From assembly GCF_017115165.1 (NCBI RefSeq), contig NZ_JABXKF010000039.1, forward strand, positions 1 to 41,556: 41,556 nucleotides of DNA, given 5' to 3'. A program made the position numbers and the translations under genes. Of the stretch, positions 26,101 to 33,774 are shown piece after piece; position 1 is the stretch's first letter; every line of letters begins with the position of its first letter. The DNA is from Nostoc sp. LPT (GTDB taxonomy: Bacteria > Cyanobacteriota > Cyanobacteriia > Cyanobacteriales > Nostocaceae). The notes beneath the pieces were generated by a model that did not search any database, had not been told where the DNA came from, and saw only the letters and a program-made list of their open reading frames with translations.

Positions 26101-28286
26101 AGTTAGAAATTGAGCAATTACGAGCTGAACTTAAAGAAAAAGAGTTAACAGCTAAACTTGCAGAAAGTCAAAAGAAACAAAGACTTAGTGAAGCTCAATT
26201 AAATCGTTCGTTAAAAATTGCTCTAACCGCTTCCGTTCTCGCCATCTTGGGATTAAGTGTTTCCATAGTAACAGCAGTAGATAGTGAAATTAAAACCCTC
26301 AGTGCATCCAGTGAAGCCCTCTTTGCCTCGCAAAAAGGTATTGATGCTTTAAAAGAAGCTTTAAAAGCAGGGAGAAAATTACAACAAACAGTCTGGGTAG
26401 ATTCCAATACAAGAGAGCAAGTACAGACGGCGCTTTATCAAGCAGTTTCCGGGGTAAGAGAATATAATCGCTTGGACGGGCATATATCTGGGGTAAATAG
26501 TGCTACATTCAGCCCCGACCGCTCTTTAATTGCCTCAGCTAGTGCGGATACTACAATCAAACTCTGGCATCTCGATGGTAGCTTAGTCAAAACCTTGTCG
26601 GGGCATGAAGATGTGGTTAATAGCGTCAGTTTCAGCCCAGATAGTCAAATCATTGCTTCCGCCAGTCAAGACAAGACGATAAAACTGTGGAGTCGAGAAG
26701 GTCAACTGCTTGCTACCTTATTAGGGCATCAGGGTGTAGTGAATAGTGTTAGTTTCAGCCCAGATGGCCAGATTATTGCTTCGGCGAGTACAGACAAAAC
26801 AGTGAAACTGTGGAGTCGGGATGGTAAGCTGCTCAAAACTTTGCAGGGACATAATGGTGCAGTCTTGAGTGTCGCTTGGTCAATCGATGGTCAAACCTTA
26901 GCTTCCGGGAGTGCTGACAAGACGGTGAAACTGTGGAGTCGGGATGGTAAGCCGCTCAATACCTTACAGGGACATGAGGATGCAGTGAAAAGTGTAGCTT
27001 GGTCGCCCGATGGGAAAGCGATCGCATCTGCTAGTTTAGACCAGACAATCAAGCTGTGGAATCTGGAGAGAAAGCTACTGCGAACCTTATCAGGTCATAG
27101 TGCTGGAGTTACCAGCGTCAGTTTTAGCCGTGATGGTAACACGATCGCTTCCGCAAGTACTGATGAGACAATCAAACTCTGGAGTTCTGAAGGTGTGTTG
27201 CTGGGAACCCTGAAGGGACATAATAATTGGGTTAACAGTGTCAGCTTCAGCCCAGATGGTCGCACCCTTGCTTCCGCTAGTCGGGACAAAACTATTAAAC
27301 TTTGGCATTGGGATGATGTGTTACTGCGAAAGCCGAAAGCCGATAATGATGACTGGATAACTAGCATCAGTTTTAGCCCAGGCGATCGCACCTTGGCAGC
27401 AGCAAGCCGAGACAAAACTGTAAAACTTTTTAGTCGAGACGGTAAACTACTCCGTATATTGACGGGGCATCAGGGTCAAGTTTGGGGTGTGGCTTGGTCG
27501 CCCGATGGTCAAGTGATTGCCTCGGCTAGTAAAGATAAAACAGTAAAACTTTGGAGTCGTGACGGTAAACTACTTAACACCTTACAGGGTCATAATGATA
27601 CCGTTTTGAGTGTAGCTTGGTCGCCTGATGGTCAAGTAATTGCCTCCGCTAGTAAAGATAAAACAGTAAAACTTTGGAGTCGCAACGGTAAACTACTTAA
27701 CACTTTGCAGGGACATCAAGAAGCGGTGAATTGGGTAAGCTTTAGCCCAGATGGCAAGTTGCTAGCCTCAGCCAGTGATGACAAAACCGTGAAAATCTGG
27801 AGTGTAGAGGGTAAATTACTATACACATTAACTGGTCATAGCCGCCGGGTAAATGGGGTTGCTTGGTCACCTGATAGTCAAAGCATTGCCTCAGTTAGCA
27901 TTGATAGCACAGTGAAGATTTGGAATCGAGACGGTAATTTGCTAGATAATCTCACGGGCGATGGCGATAGTTTTATCAGTGTCAGTTTTAGCCCCGATGG
28001 CAAAACTCTGGCAGCTAGCAGTGATGACAAAGTGAGGATTTGGAACCGAACAGGGACATTGCTGATTGCTTTGAAAGGTGATAAGGATGAGTTAACCAGC
28101 GTCAGTTTCAGCTATGATGGCAAGACTCTGGCTGCGGGTAGTGGTAATGGGACAGTAATTTTTCGAGATTTAGCAGATATCCAACTGGATAAATTACTAG
28201 CACAGGGTTGCGATTTGCTACATGATTATTTGCAGACTAATCAGAAAGTAATGAAAAGCGATCGCACCTTGTGTTCTGGTAGGTGA
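23148..28286 (+). CDS. Giant STAND NTPase with TPR-like region, membrane segment and 14 WD40 repeats
   Basis: A 1712-residue multidomain protein. In order: an N-terminal degenerate NTPase-like part (about 1-200, with ALMILGLES and FPMILWVNEE but no Walker A), a helical TPR-like region (about 210-540), a STAND-type NTPase (Walker A GQSGVGKSS near 577, Walker B LIFDQFEEF near 681), a coiled-coil stretch (about 915-1015), one hydrophobic segment (about 1023-1043), then 14 WD40 repeats (about 1107-1680), enough for two seven-bladed propellers. The layout is that of a signalling scaffold that senses a ligand through the WD40 part. A repeat-encoded Gly/Glu-rich insert sits near residue 262-285. It overlaps the AAA ATPase gene. 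Such proteins are frequent in Nostoc-like genomes and often suspected in defence or regulated death. Confidence 0.88.
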   Translation: MVERHAQVDIRAANERALRSLGRAITLSNGQFSLVLVCCNYRVLQEQMLQRLEELSGVHHIQKVILPHNARSLYTSIHLQLLTEANPPSALMILGLESVDGLDDLLRSINHIRDEFRKRHPFPMILWVNEEILQKIVRLAPDFASWAATPIRFEMTTQSLLQFLQQETDSLFATVLANDAAQHQPPQVAKHYSTVEQVWEHSYELHFAIKELHNRGITLEPELYASLEFVFGLDNYISDRINTGLSHFQQSLQVWQKLAETEEAGEQGSRGAGGDEGVFSSSTPPNRPSTLLLRQGILLFYIGLCYCRFAEQNQIENRRHWYTAKSYFQQCLNILQVAGRLDIVAGFINQLAEVLQYLQEWEELQTVAQKSLELHQTYGTQIQLACDYGFLAQVAVQQSRWVQASILAHVSLLKLGEAQKQNDPYNCLFPLLLAQIYYLVLAKAQRNLGELVIAHEYLDKATKELPAALESSAHQYDAHRYIRLLRRLRSLYFEEGRYLEAYYIRQKRRSVEQQYGFRAFIGAGRLQPQRQATNPALMSPSGSSSVALEIAASGRERDINNLIGRISRADQKLTVIHGQSGVGKSSTVTAGLVPALQNRAIGDQIAVPVVLQVYTDWARELGKSLSEAMSSDASLAIYADIKPEAAIESEALPYSGTPFTIGRILQQLQENADRHLITVLIFDQFEEFFFGYSDRNQKQEFDKFISDCLNIPFVKVILSLREDYLHRLLDFKHLSALEAINNNILDKHIRYQLNNFSPEYAKAIIRKLTERSQFNLEPALIDALIEDLSTEFGEVRPIELQVVGAQIQDERITTLEEYQPYRPNKLIERYIKELIKDCGTENERAALLVLYLLTDESNNRPFKTRAELAAQLAELEDADKLDLVLEILVRSGLVVLFPDVPERYQLIHDYLVNLIRYLQQQESSLQVQLNQLRYKVEQSKAEIERLKSELSQNKQRSKLVAPHPQQGLDLLTELRELHKREELSQLEIEQLRAELKEKELTAKLAESQKKQRLSEAQLNRSLKIALTASVLAILGLSVSIVTAVDSEIKTLSASSEALFASQKGIDALKEALKAGRKLQQTVWVDSNTREQVQTALYQAVSGVREYNRLDGHISGVNSATFSPDRSLIASASADTTIKLWHLDGSLVKTLSGHEDVVNSVSFSPDSQIIASASQDKTIKLWSREGQLLATLLGHQGVVNSVSFSPDGQIIASASTDKTVKLWSRDGKLLKTLQGHNGAVLSVAWSIDGQTLASGSADKTVKLWSRDGKPLNTLQGHEDAVKSVAWSPDGKAIASASLDQTIKLWNLERKLLRTLSGHSAGVTSVSFSRDGNTIASASTDETIKLWSSEGVLLGTLKGHNNWVNSVSFSPDGRTLASASRDKTIKLWHWDDVLLRKPKADNDDWITSISFSPGDRTLAAASRDKTVKLFSRDGKLLRILTGHQGQVWGVAWSPDGQVIASASKDKTVKLWSRDGKLLNTLQGHNDTVLSVAWSPDGQVIASASKDKTVKLWSRNGKLLNTLQGHQEAVNWVSFSPDGKLLASASDDKTVKIWSVEGKLLYTLTGHSRRVNGVAWSPDSQSIASVSIDSTVKIWNRDGNLLDNLTGDGDSFISVSFSPDGKTLAASSDDKVRIWNRTGTLLIALKGDKDELTSVSFSYDGKTLAAGSGNGTVIFRDLADIQLDKLLAQGCDLLHDYLQTNQKVMKSDRTLCSGR
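23936..23985 (+). repeat. Purine-rich repeat inside the STAND-WD40 gene
   Basis: Three near-perfect copies of GGGGAGCA followed by GGGGGAGATGAGGGG, in frame. The encoded piece reads EEAGEQGSRGAGGDEG between two TPR-like parts. It matches the purine half of the intergenic elements at 3245 and 5431. Confidence 0.8.
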
Positions 28287-28349
28287 TGGAGAAGAATGTT
28301 GAAAGGCATTATATATTAAATTAATCATCTATCCAAATAATTCTAATTC

Positions 28350-28628
28350 ATGCAAAAAATTGTATCCGAGCCAAAAATAATGATGGGCAAACCTGTCATT
28401 TCAGGAACTCGTATTACAGTTGAATTAATTCTCGAAAAGCTTGCTGCTGGTGAAACACCTCAGCAAATACTAGAAGCGCATCCGCGACTTAGCGATGAAG
28501 GAATTAAAGCAGCTTTGGCATTTGCGGCTCAAGCTTTGCGTTATGATGTGGTTTATCCAACGATTGAGAAAGCTTTTGCTCCTATCCCCCTTAGACATCA
28601 TGTTTCATCCACCATCTCTAAAATCTGA
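28350..28628 (+). CDS. DUF433 antitoxin-like protein
   Basis: A 92-residue DUF433 protein: IVSEPKIMMGKPVISGTRITVELILEKLAAGETPQQILEAHPRL is the family signature. DUF433 proteins usually pair with a downstream DUF5615 PIN-like toxin on the same strand, forming a toxin-antitoxin module. None follows here, and the last 18 or so residues (PIPLRHHVSSTISKI) look like read-through into the convergent gene, which it overlaps by 31 bases. It may be an orphan remnant. Confidence 0.85.
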   Translation: MQKIVSEPKIMMGKPVISGTRITVELILEKLAAGETPQQILEAHPRLSDEGIKAALAFAAQALRYDVVYPTIEKAFAPIPLRHHVSSTISKI

Positions 28629-29092
28629 TTGTATAGAGTTGAAGATACTCTAAACTCCGATGTTGCAATTAGAGCATCAACTAACGGCTTGATAGCCACA
28701 ATTAGATTTTGGTGTTTAGCCTCAACCAAAATACCTAGCAACCCAGTAATCCTTAGCCCCAAGCGATTGGCTTCTGCTCTGCCGCGACGCTCATCAATCA
28801 ACAGTAAATCGGCATTGAGTTCTAGGGCAAGGGCGATCGCTTCAGATTCTCCAGGATCTAGCCTGACTTCGCGCTGAAGCCGTTTAACTGCATTACGATT
28901 TACAACTTGTCTGACTTCAAGCCAAGAAGCAGCTTGTACTTCGAGCGTTCCTGCAACGGGAGGATCAATGTCTGCAAGTTCACGATAAACCGCTTCAGGA
29001 AGCATAACTTGTTTGTAGAGTTGGGGCAAAAGGTGCAAGTGCTGAATTGCTGCCAAATTTGTGATGACAGATGTATCGCTGATGACAATCAA
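28598..29092 (-). CDS. DUF3368 PIN-like toxin
   Basis: A 164-residue PIN-domain protein: MIVISDTSVITNLAAI gives the first catalytic Asp, REVRLDPGESEAIALALE the acidic pair and LLIDERRGRAEA the next Asp. PIN toxins are metal-dependent RNases that cut tRNA or rRNA. Its start overlaps the UPF0175 stop by four bases (ATGA), the standard layout of a UPF0175/DUF3368 toxin-antitoxin pair. The 3' end overlaps the convergent DUF433 gene. Confidence 0.9.
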   Translation of the reverse strand: MIVISDTSVITNLAAIQHLHLLPQLYKQVMLPEAVYRELADIDPPVAGTLEVQAASWLEVRQVVNRNAVKRLQREVRLDPGESEAIALALELNADLLLIDERRGRAEANRLGLRITGLLGILVEAKHQNLIVAIKPLVDALIATSEFRVSSTLYNQILEMVDET

Positions 29093-29337
29093 AGCCGCCC
29101 CAACTCCCGTAGGTTCTTCAAGTCAAGTTCAAAGTCTTCAACGTCGTAAGAATAGAGAGGGATATTTCGCTGTTTCAGGAGTTGGCGAAAGTCATTTGGC
29201 TGCATCTGTGCTAGTTGGCTGGCATAGCCCAGTGTTAAACGACCTGTTTGGAACAAGTATAGTGCAATTTCTTGGCGAAACTCACTCTTAGTAAGCCCAG
29301 ATGCTTGCAGGATTTCGTCTGAAATTATGACACTCAT
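29089..29337 (-). CDS. UPF0175 antitoxin-like protein
   Basis: An 82-residue UPF0175 protein with the family pattern SDEILQASGLTKSEFRQEIALYLFQTGRLTLGYASQLAQM and a C-terminal acidic tail (VEDFELDLKNL). It is the likely antitoxin to the PIN protein it overlaps. The short N-terminal helix-turn-helix-like part could bind the operator. Confidence 0.88.
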   Translation of the reverse strand: MSVIISDEILQASGLTKSEFRQEIALYLFQTGRLTLGYASQLAQMQPNDFRQLLKQRNIPLYSYDVEDFELDLKNLRELGRL

Positions 29338-29436
29338 AGCAGGATTGTCTCACCAGTCATATTTTTAGAGTAGCTCATTGATCGCCTATCACAAGCTATC
29401 CTTGATTAACTGAGAAATATATTGCATTTTTACTAG

Positions 29437-29465
29437 GCGATGCCTGCGGCGGGCTGCGCCTACGC
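29437..29465. repeat. Dispersed palindromic repeat
   Basis: Copy of the 8607-8635 element (GCGATGCCTGCGGCGGGC then TGCGCCTACGC), in the 203-base gap between the UPF0175 gene and the next Uma2 gene. Confidence 0.8.
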
Positions 29466-29540
29466 TAAACTACCCACCGCCAAGCATTTGGTCGGAGCAG
29501 TGCTAAGATAAATAAGCCGATTAACTCGCGCCAAAGTTCA

Positions 29541-30287
29541 ATGACTATTGCCAAACTATCCGAACTAGGCATTACTCATCTTCCTGACCATACTGAGTTA
29601 CCAGAGTCGGATGGAACTTTTGTGAAAAACTTTCAAGAACATCCACAAAGTATACTCCTAACTGACTCCGTTCAAGGTATATTACAGCAAATTCACTCGG
29701 ATAAGCAGTATTGTATTGGTCAAGATTGTGGCATTTACTGGCGTTTGACCGAACCACCTGAACGCGGTGCCGAAGCACCAGATTGGTTTTACGTCCCGAA
29801 TGTTGCACCTATGTTAAATGGTCAGTTTCGACGTTCCTATGTGTTGTGGCAAGAATATGTCGCTCCCCTAATTGTACTGGAATTCGCTTCTGGGGATGGT
29901 TCAGAAGAAAGAGATAATACTCCAATTACTGGTAAATTCTGGGTATACGAGCAAGCAATCCGCGTACCTTTTTATGGCATTTACGAATTTAGCAAAGCTG
30001 CGATTGAGGTTTATCACTTAGTTGATGGTAGGTATCAGCACCTCACTGCTAACGAACGTGGACACTATGAGATTTCCTTGATGGGTGTCGAATTGGGCAT
30101 TTGGGAAGGACAGTATGGAAACACTACAGCGCCTTGGTTACGTTGGTGGGATGCACAGGGAAATTTATTACTAACTGGTGAGGAAAAATCGCAGTTATTA
30201 ACACCCCAATTAGAAAAAGAACAGCAAAAAGCCCAGCGTTTAGCAGAACGCTTGAGACAGCTTGGGATAAATCCTGATGAAGTTTAA
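29541..30287 (+). CDS. Uma2 family protein (DUF820)
   Basis: A 248-residue Uma2 protein: GAEAPDWFYVPNV (conserved Asp), YVAPLIVLEFASGDGSEE (Glu in strand), PFYGIYEF, and the coiled C-terminus RLAERLRQLGINPDEV. The N-terminus (ELGITHLPDHTELPESDG) is longer than in the Uma2 at 9476. It belongs to the same architecture as those at 8694 and 12452. Function beyond the nuclease-like fold is unknown. Confidence 0.9.
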   Translation: MTIAKLSELGITHLPDHTELPESDGTFVKNFQEHPQSILLTDSVQGILQQIHSDKQYCIGQDCGIYWRLTEPPERGAEAPDWFYVPNVAPMLNGQFRRSYVLWQEYVAPLIVLEFASGDGSEERDNTPITGKFWVYEQAIRVPFYGIYEFSKAAIEVYHLVDGRYQHLTANERGHYEISLMGVELGIWEGQYGNTTAPWLRWWDAQGNLLLTGEEKSQLLTPQLEKEQQKAQRLAERLRQLGINPDEV

Positions 30288-30355
30288 TATCTGATTGGGG
30301 ATGGATTCAAGAGTATTATAAACAGTACTATAGCTTTATGGATACAACGCCAATG

Positions 30356-30385
30356 GCGATCGCGCCTTGTGTTCTGGTAGGTGAT
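30356..30385. repeat. Duplicate of the STAND-WD40 gene 3' end
   Basis: This 30-base stretch equals 28258-28287, at the stop codon of the STAND-WD40 gene, except for one base (A/G after GCGATCGC). Read in the same frame it gives DRALCSGR-stop versus DRTLCSGR-stop. Flanking bases do not match. It is either a scar of a deletion/duplication or the residual end of a second such gene. Confidence 0.85.
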
Positions 30386-30405
30386 AACTTATTTGATTAT
30401 CGAAT

Positions 30406-30459
30406 TTACACTCTTGAGTAATTGTACAGGATAACGTTGCTGTCTACCAAGACGGTCAT
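30406..30459 (-). pseudogene. Truncated PIN toxin (17 codons)
   Basis: ATG at 30459 overlaps the AbrB stop (ATGA) and encodes MTVLVDSNVILYNYSRV before TAA at 30406-30408. LVDSNVI is the first strand of a VapC-like PIN domain with its first catalytic Asp, after which the gene is lost. The break lies next to the duplicated STAND-WD40 end at 30356-30385. Confidence 0.8.
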
Positions 30460-30707
30460 GGATTGTCGTGGCTACGAGTGAAGGTCATAATTTGGTCAGT
30501 GGTGAGGTTTCCAGCAGCGCAACCCCGCATGGTGTCAATCCAGGTTGAGATTTTATCGGTAGGTTGTATTTTCTTGAGGTAGAGGCGATCGCCTTCGATT
30601 TCAAACGCTAATTCTACGTCAGGAGAAATGTTAAGCACCTCTCGGATTTCAGGAGGGATGGTAATCTGATCGTCAGGTGTAATCTGCATAGTGTGTTTGT
30701 TGTTCAA
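30456..30707 (-). CDS. AbrB/MazE-like antitoxin
   Basis: An 83-residue DNA-binding protein with the swapped-hairpin AbrB pattern: MQITPDDQITIPPEIREVLNISPDVELAFEIEGDRLYLKKI. The C-terminal arm (ISTWIDTMRGCAAGNLTTDQIMTFTR) is the toxin-binding type seen in VapB antitoxins. Its toxin gene is reduced to 17 codons directly after it, so it is an orphan. Divergent from the Argonaute gene across a 211-base gap, it could affect that promoter, which is inference. Confidence 0.85.
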   Translation of the reverse strand: MNNKHTMQITPDDQITIPPEIREVLNISPDVELAFEIEGDRLYLKKIQPTDKISTWIDTMRGCAAGNLTTDQIMTFTRSHDNP

Positions 30708-30918
30708 GTGTTCTTATGTCCTTATATTAATAGAGTTATCCGCAAAACGGAAATGCTCACTATGAATCAGTTTGACGGATTCAAATTAAAGCTCTCCTTA
30801 ATTTAGCAGGTGGTGCATTACTCTAGGCCGTTAGCAACTGAGCAAATATGGGAACCATAAATTTAAGAATAGACTTTCCAGCGTTTTATTCAGTTGCCTA
30901 ATTTTCTGAGTATTTTAC

Positions 30919-32964
30919 ATGATTAATCTTTATCGCTGCATACGCTATCCCCGACATACATTAGTCAGTTTCCAAGGTACAGCAGAGGATCTTACGGCTT
31001 TAAGGAACTTATTACCCTTTCAGATTAAAGAATCAGATTCTGAAAAAATTCCTTTTGGTGAAAGTGGATATTTCATTTATATCAAGGGTGTAAATCGGGA
31101 AATATATGAACATGAAATCTTGAAGTATTTTCATCAAGCATTCTGTCCACCATTTATTGAAGTTTTATGTTTTAAAGGTGTTATAGGTAATAGACCGATT
31201 CAAGAAAATTGGTCATCTGAAAGATTAAATCGTTTTTTGAGCAAAATTATTCGACAATATTTTGAAACTCAAGGATATCTTATTGAATATGCTAACTTTG
31301 GATATAAAGTATATCGCAAAGAGTATCAAAATCTAACTTTTGGGCTACAAGCATTTGAAGGAATTTCTTATCGAATTAAAATTGACAAAAACTTTTCCAT
31401 TTTGTTACAGATAGATATAGTATATAAATTTCACCTTGACGATCAGCTTATCACTCAGAAAAATTTACTGCGAAATTTTGCTAATCGACCAGATGTAATA
31501 GCCAGTGTAAAAAACTTTGTAACTCGTGATACTGATGAACTATTTAAATTGGCTAGAAGATTTATTAAAAAACTTGATGAAATATATGAATTAACCAATA
31601 TCTGCTCTTTCAGTCCAGAACCTGCAAACGCACATTCACTTGGAATGCAAACTTGGATTTGGCAGCATCATTTTCCCATTGAACTAGAGATAGGGAGTGG
31701 GAAGATAGTTCCTTTAGCAAGTCATATCTCCAAAGAAAATTATGGACTATATATGACACCGATAATTCCTATAGCGCTAATGTTATTTTATCCTTCTAAA
31801 GAGGTTAGCAGATTGGGGTCTTTATCTAATTGGGTTAACATAATTAATCTGATAAAAAATACCCTGAGAAGTTTGCTAGGTGCAAATGTAGATGTACCAA
31901 TATTATTAAAAGAATATCCTCTACCAACAAAAGAGAATCAGGAAAATGATATAGTTGCGGAATCGGAAGAGTTTCTTCGCAGATTTGGAAACATTACTCC
32001 TCTATCTTTAATAATTTCTCCACCTAAAGTTACTAAAGATACAACTGATAGTGAATTACAGGTATTAAGTTATTTTACTGGTAAATTAGATAAAAGTCTA
32101 CGAAAGCTTAAAGGATATACAGTAACCTTGAGCTGGGATAGTTTAGCTATCAAAAGTCAACAGCAGTACATTGTAGAAAATGCCCTTATCAAAGGACTTA
32201 TGGTATTAGGAGCAACTCCTTGGCGAATTTTGAATATTGCTCATAACAATAATGAGAGCATTGATGATATTTGTTTCATAGGAGTTGATGTTAATAGTTA
32301 CAAAAAACCTGCTCCTATAGTTGGGGGTGTTATACTTGATGCCTATGGAATATTGAAAGGGCAACACATAGTAAAACTTTCATCTCCAAATGGTGACAGC
32401 ATTGACAGTGATTCTTTCAATTTATTAATACGTAAACTAATTGAACATTTTCATGCTGCTACTGGACGACGACCAAAACATATTATAATTCACCGAGATG
32501 GCTTAATTGGAAATGAAACTTCAAAAATAATTAATTGCTTTGAAGAAGATTACATAAATTATGATATTCTTGAGATAAAAAAGAGTGGTTCTCCTCGTAT
32601 TAGGCAGAAAGGAAATATTGCAGGTACACCGATTAGAGATATTACTGTAGGAAGTGAAGAAAATGCTACTGCTCATTTGGTAAATACTCTTGTTTTTCGG
32701 GAATATTTATCAGTTGGAAAATCCATTTTACCAGCACCAGAGTCTATTACAATATGTCGTGTCATAGGTAATACATCAATTAAGATTCTTGCAGCGCAAG
32801 TTCATGCTTTGAGTCGTGCATGTTACAGTTCATATCGTCGTACAGAAAAACTTCCTGCTACCATAGTTTATGCAGATGCTCTAGTTAGCCATGCGTCATT
32901 AAAAAATGAACAAAAAGATTTTGGACAACCAATTAATTCAAGAAGTCGTTTAAATTGGTTGTGA
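30919..32964 (+). CDS. Long prokaryotic Argonaute (pAgo)
   Basis: A 681-residue Argonaute-like protein. Known long pAgos use short guide nucleic acids to bind or cut invading DNA. The C-terminal third fits a PIWI domain: GVDVNS (D457), NGDSID (D493), HIIIHRDGLIG (D527) and, near the end, ATIVYADALVSH (D653). The spacing 457-493-527-653 agrees with the catalytic tetrad of Thermus Argonaute, but the usual Glu finger position is Asp here. A MID-like part precedes it (YIVENALIKGLMVLGATPWRI); the expected YK and GxPxQ pattern looks altered. The N-terminal half (about 1-300), where N and PAZ would be, is diverged. The gene is clearly AT-rich versus neighbours, suggesting transfer. A Uma2 gene follows after 186 bases. 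Confidence 0.85.
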   Translation: MINLYRCIRYPRHTLVSFQGTAEDLTALRNLLPFQIKESDSEKIPFGESGYFIYIKGVNREIYEHEILKYFHQAFCPPFIEVLCFKGVIGNRPIQENWSSERLNRFLSKIIRQYFETQGYLIEYANFGYKVYRKEYQNLTFGLQAFEGISYRIKIDKNFSILLQIDIVYKFHLDDQLITQKNLLRNFANRPDVIASVKNFVTRDTDELFKLARRFIKKLDEIYELTNICSFSPEPANAHSLGMQTWIWQHHFPIELEIGSGKIVPLASHISKENYGLYMTPIIPIALMLFYPSKEVSRLGSLSNWVNIINLIKNTLRSLLGANVDVPILLKEYPLPTKENQENDIVAESEEFLRRFGNITPLSLIISPPKVTKDTTDSELQVLSYFTGKLDKSLRKLKGYTVTLSWDSLAIKSQQQYIVENALIKGLMVLGATPWRILNIAHNNNESIDDICFIGVDVNSYKKPAPIVGGVILDAYGILKGQHIVKLSSPNGDSIDSDSFNLLIRKLIEHFHAATGRRPKHIIIHRDGLIGNETSKIINCFEEDYINYDILEIKKSGSPRIRQKGNIAGTPIRDITVGSEENATAHLVNTLVFREYLSVGKSILPAPESITICRVIGNTSIKILAAQVHALSRACYSSYRRTEKLPATIVYADALVSHASLKNEQKDFGQPINSRSRLNWL

Positions 32965-32995
32965 AATGCGATCGCTCCAGACACCAACCAAAGGT

Positions 32996-33024
32996 GCGTA
33001 GGCGTAGCCCGTCGTAGACATCGC
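32996..33024. repeat. Dispersed palindromic repeat
   Basis: Reverse-orientation copy of the 8607-8635 family, 31 bases after the Argonaute stop codon, next to a HIP1 octamer. Confidence 0.8.
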
Positions 33025-33150
33025 CTTCTCTTACCCTACCTCAAGCTGTTGTTTCAAAACTACGGCAGGAAAACCAGCCAGGACTTATAGACAAAGCTGT
33101 ACATCTTGGTAGCATTGAGTGAAGTACCCGTCAGCAAGGGAGCGAGGGCG

Positions 33151-33774
33151 ATGTACGCAACCGTCACACAACCACTGACTTTTGAAGAGTTTCTTGCCTG
33201 GGACGATGGTTCAGGCAGAGAGTTTGAGCTAGCGGATGGGATTCCCGTACCATTATCAGAACCCAATGCAAATCATGAGGATTTGATCGAGCGACTGTGT
33301 GCTTACTTAGAAAATCACTGCCAAGAAAATGACCTGCCTTACGTGTTGCGCCAGTCCAAGCAGGTTCGGCTCAAAACAGCACTAGGCGAAAAGGAAAAAA
33401 GCCGGAAAGCAGATATTGTCATATTTGCAAGAGTTGAATGGCAGAGGATGAAAACTAGCTCTAGTTCTGCTGCTGCATATATTCCACCACCCGCAATCAT
33501 TGAGGTCGTTAGCAACAACTGGAAGGACGACTATCTGACAAAACTTGCTGAATATGAGGACTTGGGCGTTTTCGAGTACATCATTGTGGACTATGCTGCT
33601 TTTGGTGGCATTCGGTTCATTGGCTCTCCCAAGCAGCCAACCATTACAATCTACCAACTTGAAGATGCAGAATATTTACCCCCAAAAGTTTTTCGAGGGC
33701 AGGATCGAATTGATTTTAGATTGTTTCCGAACATTCCCTTAACGGCTGAACAGATTTTTGCAATGAGTCGCTGA
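33151..33774 (+). CDS. Uma2 family protein (DUF820) downstream of the Argonaute
   Basis: A 207-residue Uma2 protein of a different subtype: MYATVTQPLTFEEFLAWDDGSGREFELADGIPVPL, then the YVLRQSKQVRLKT strand, KADIVIFA (Asp), PPPAIIEVVSNNW (Glu) and YLTKLAEYEDLGVFEYIIVDY, giving the PD-(D/E)XK-like core. ATG 33151 has GAGG just before it; an upstream in-frame start at 33106 adds non-conserved residues. Its position suggests a possible helper of the Argonaute, but a repeat lies between them and no shared operon is shown. Confidence 0.88.
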   Translation: MYATVTQPLTFEEFLAWDDGSGREFELADGIPVPLSEPNANHEDLIERLCAYLENHCQENDLPYVLRQSKQVRLKTALGEKEKSRKADIVIFARVEWQRMKTSSSSAAAYIPPPAIIEVVSNNWKDDYLTKLAEYEDLGVFEYIIVDYAAFGGIRFIGSPKQPTITIYQLEDAEYLPPKVFRGQDRIDFRLFPNIPLTAEQIFAMSR

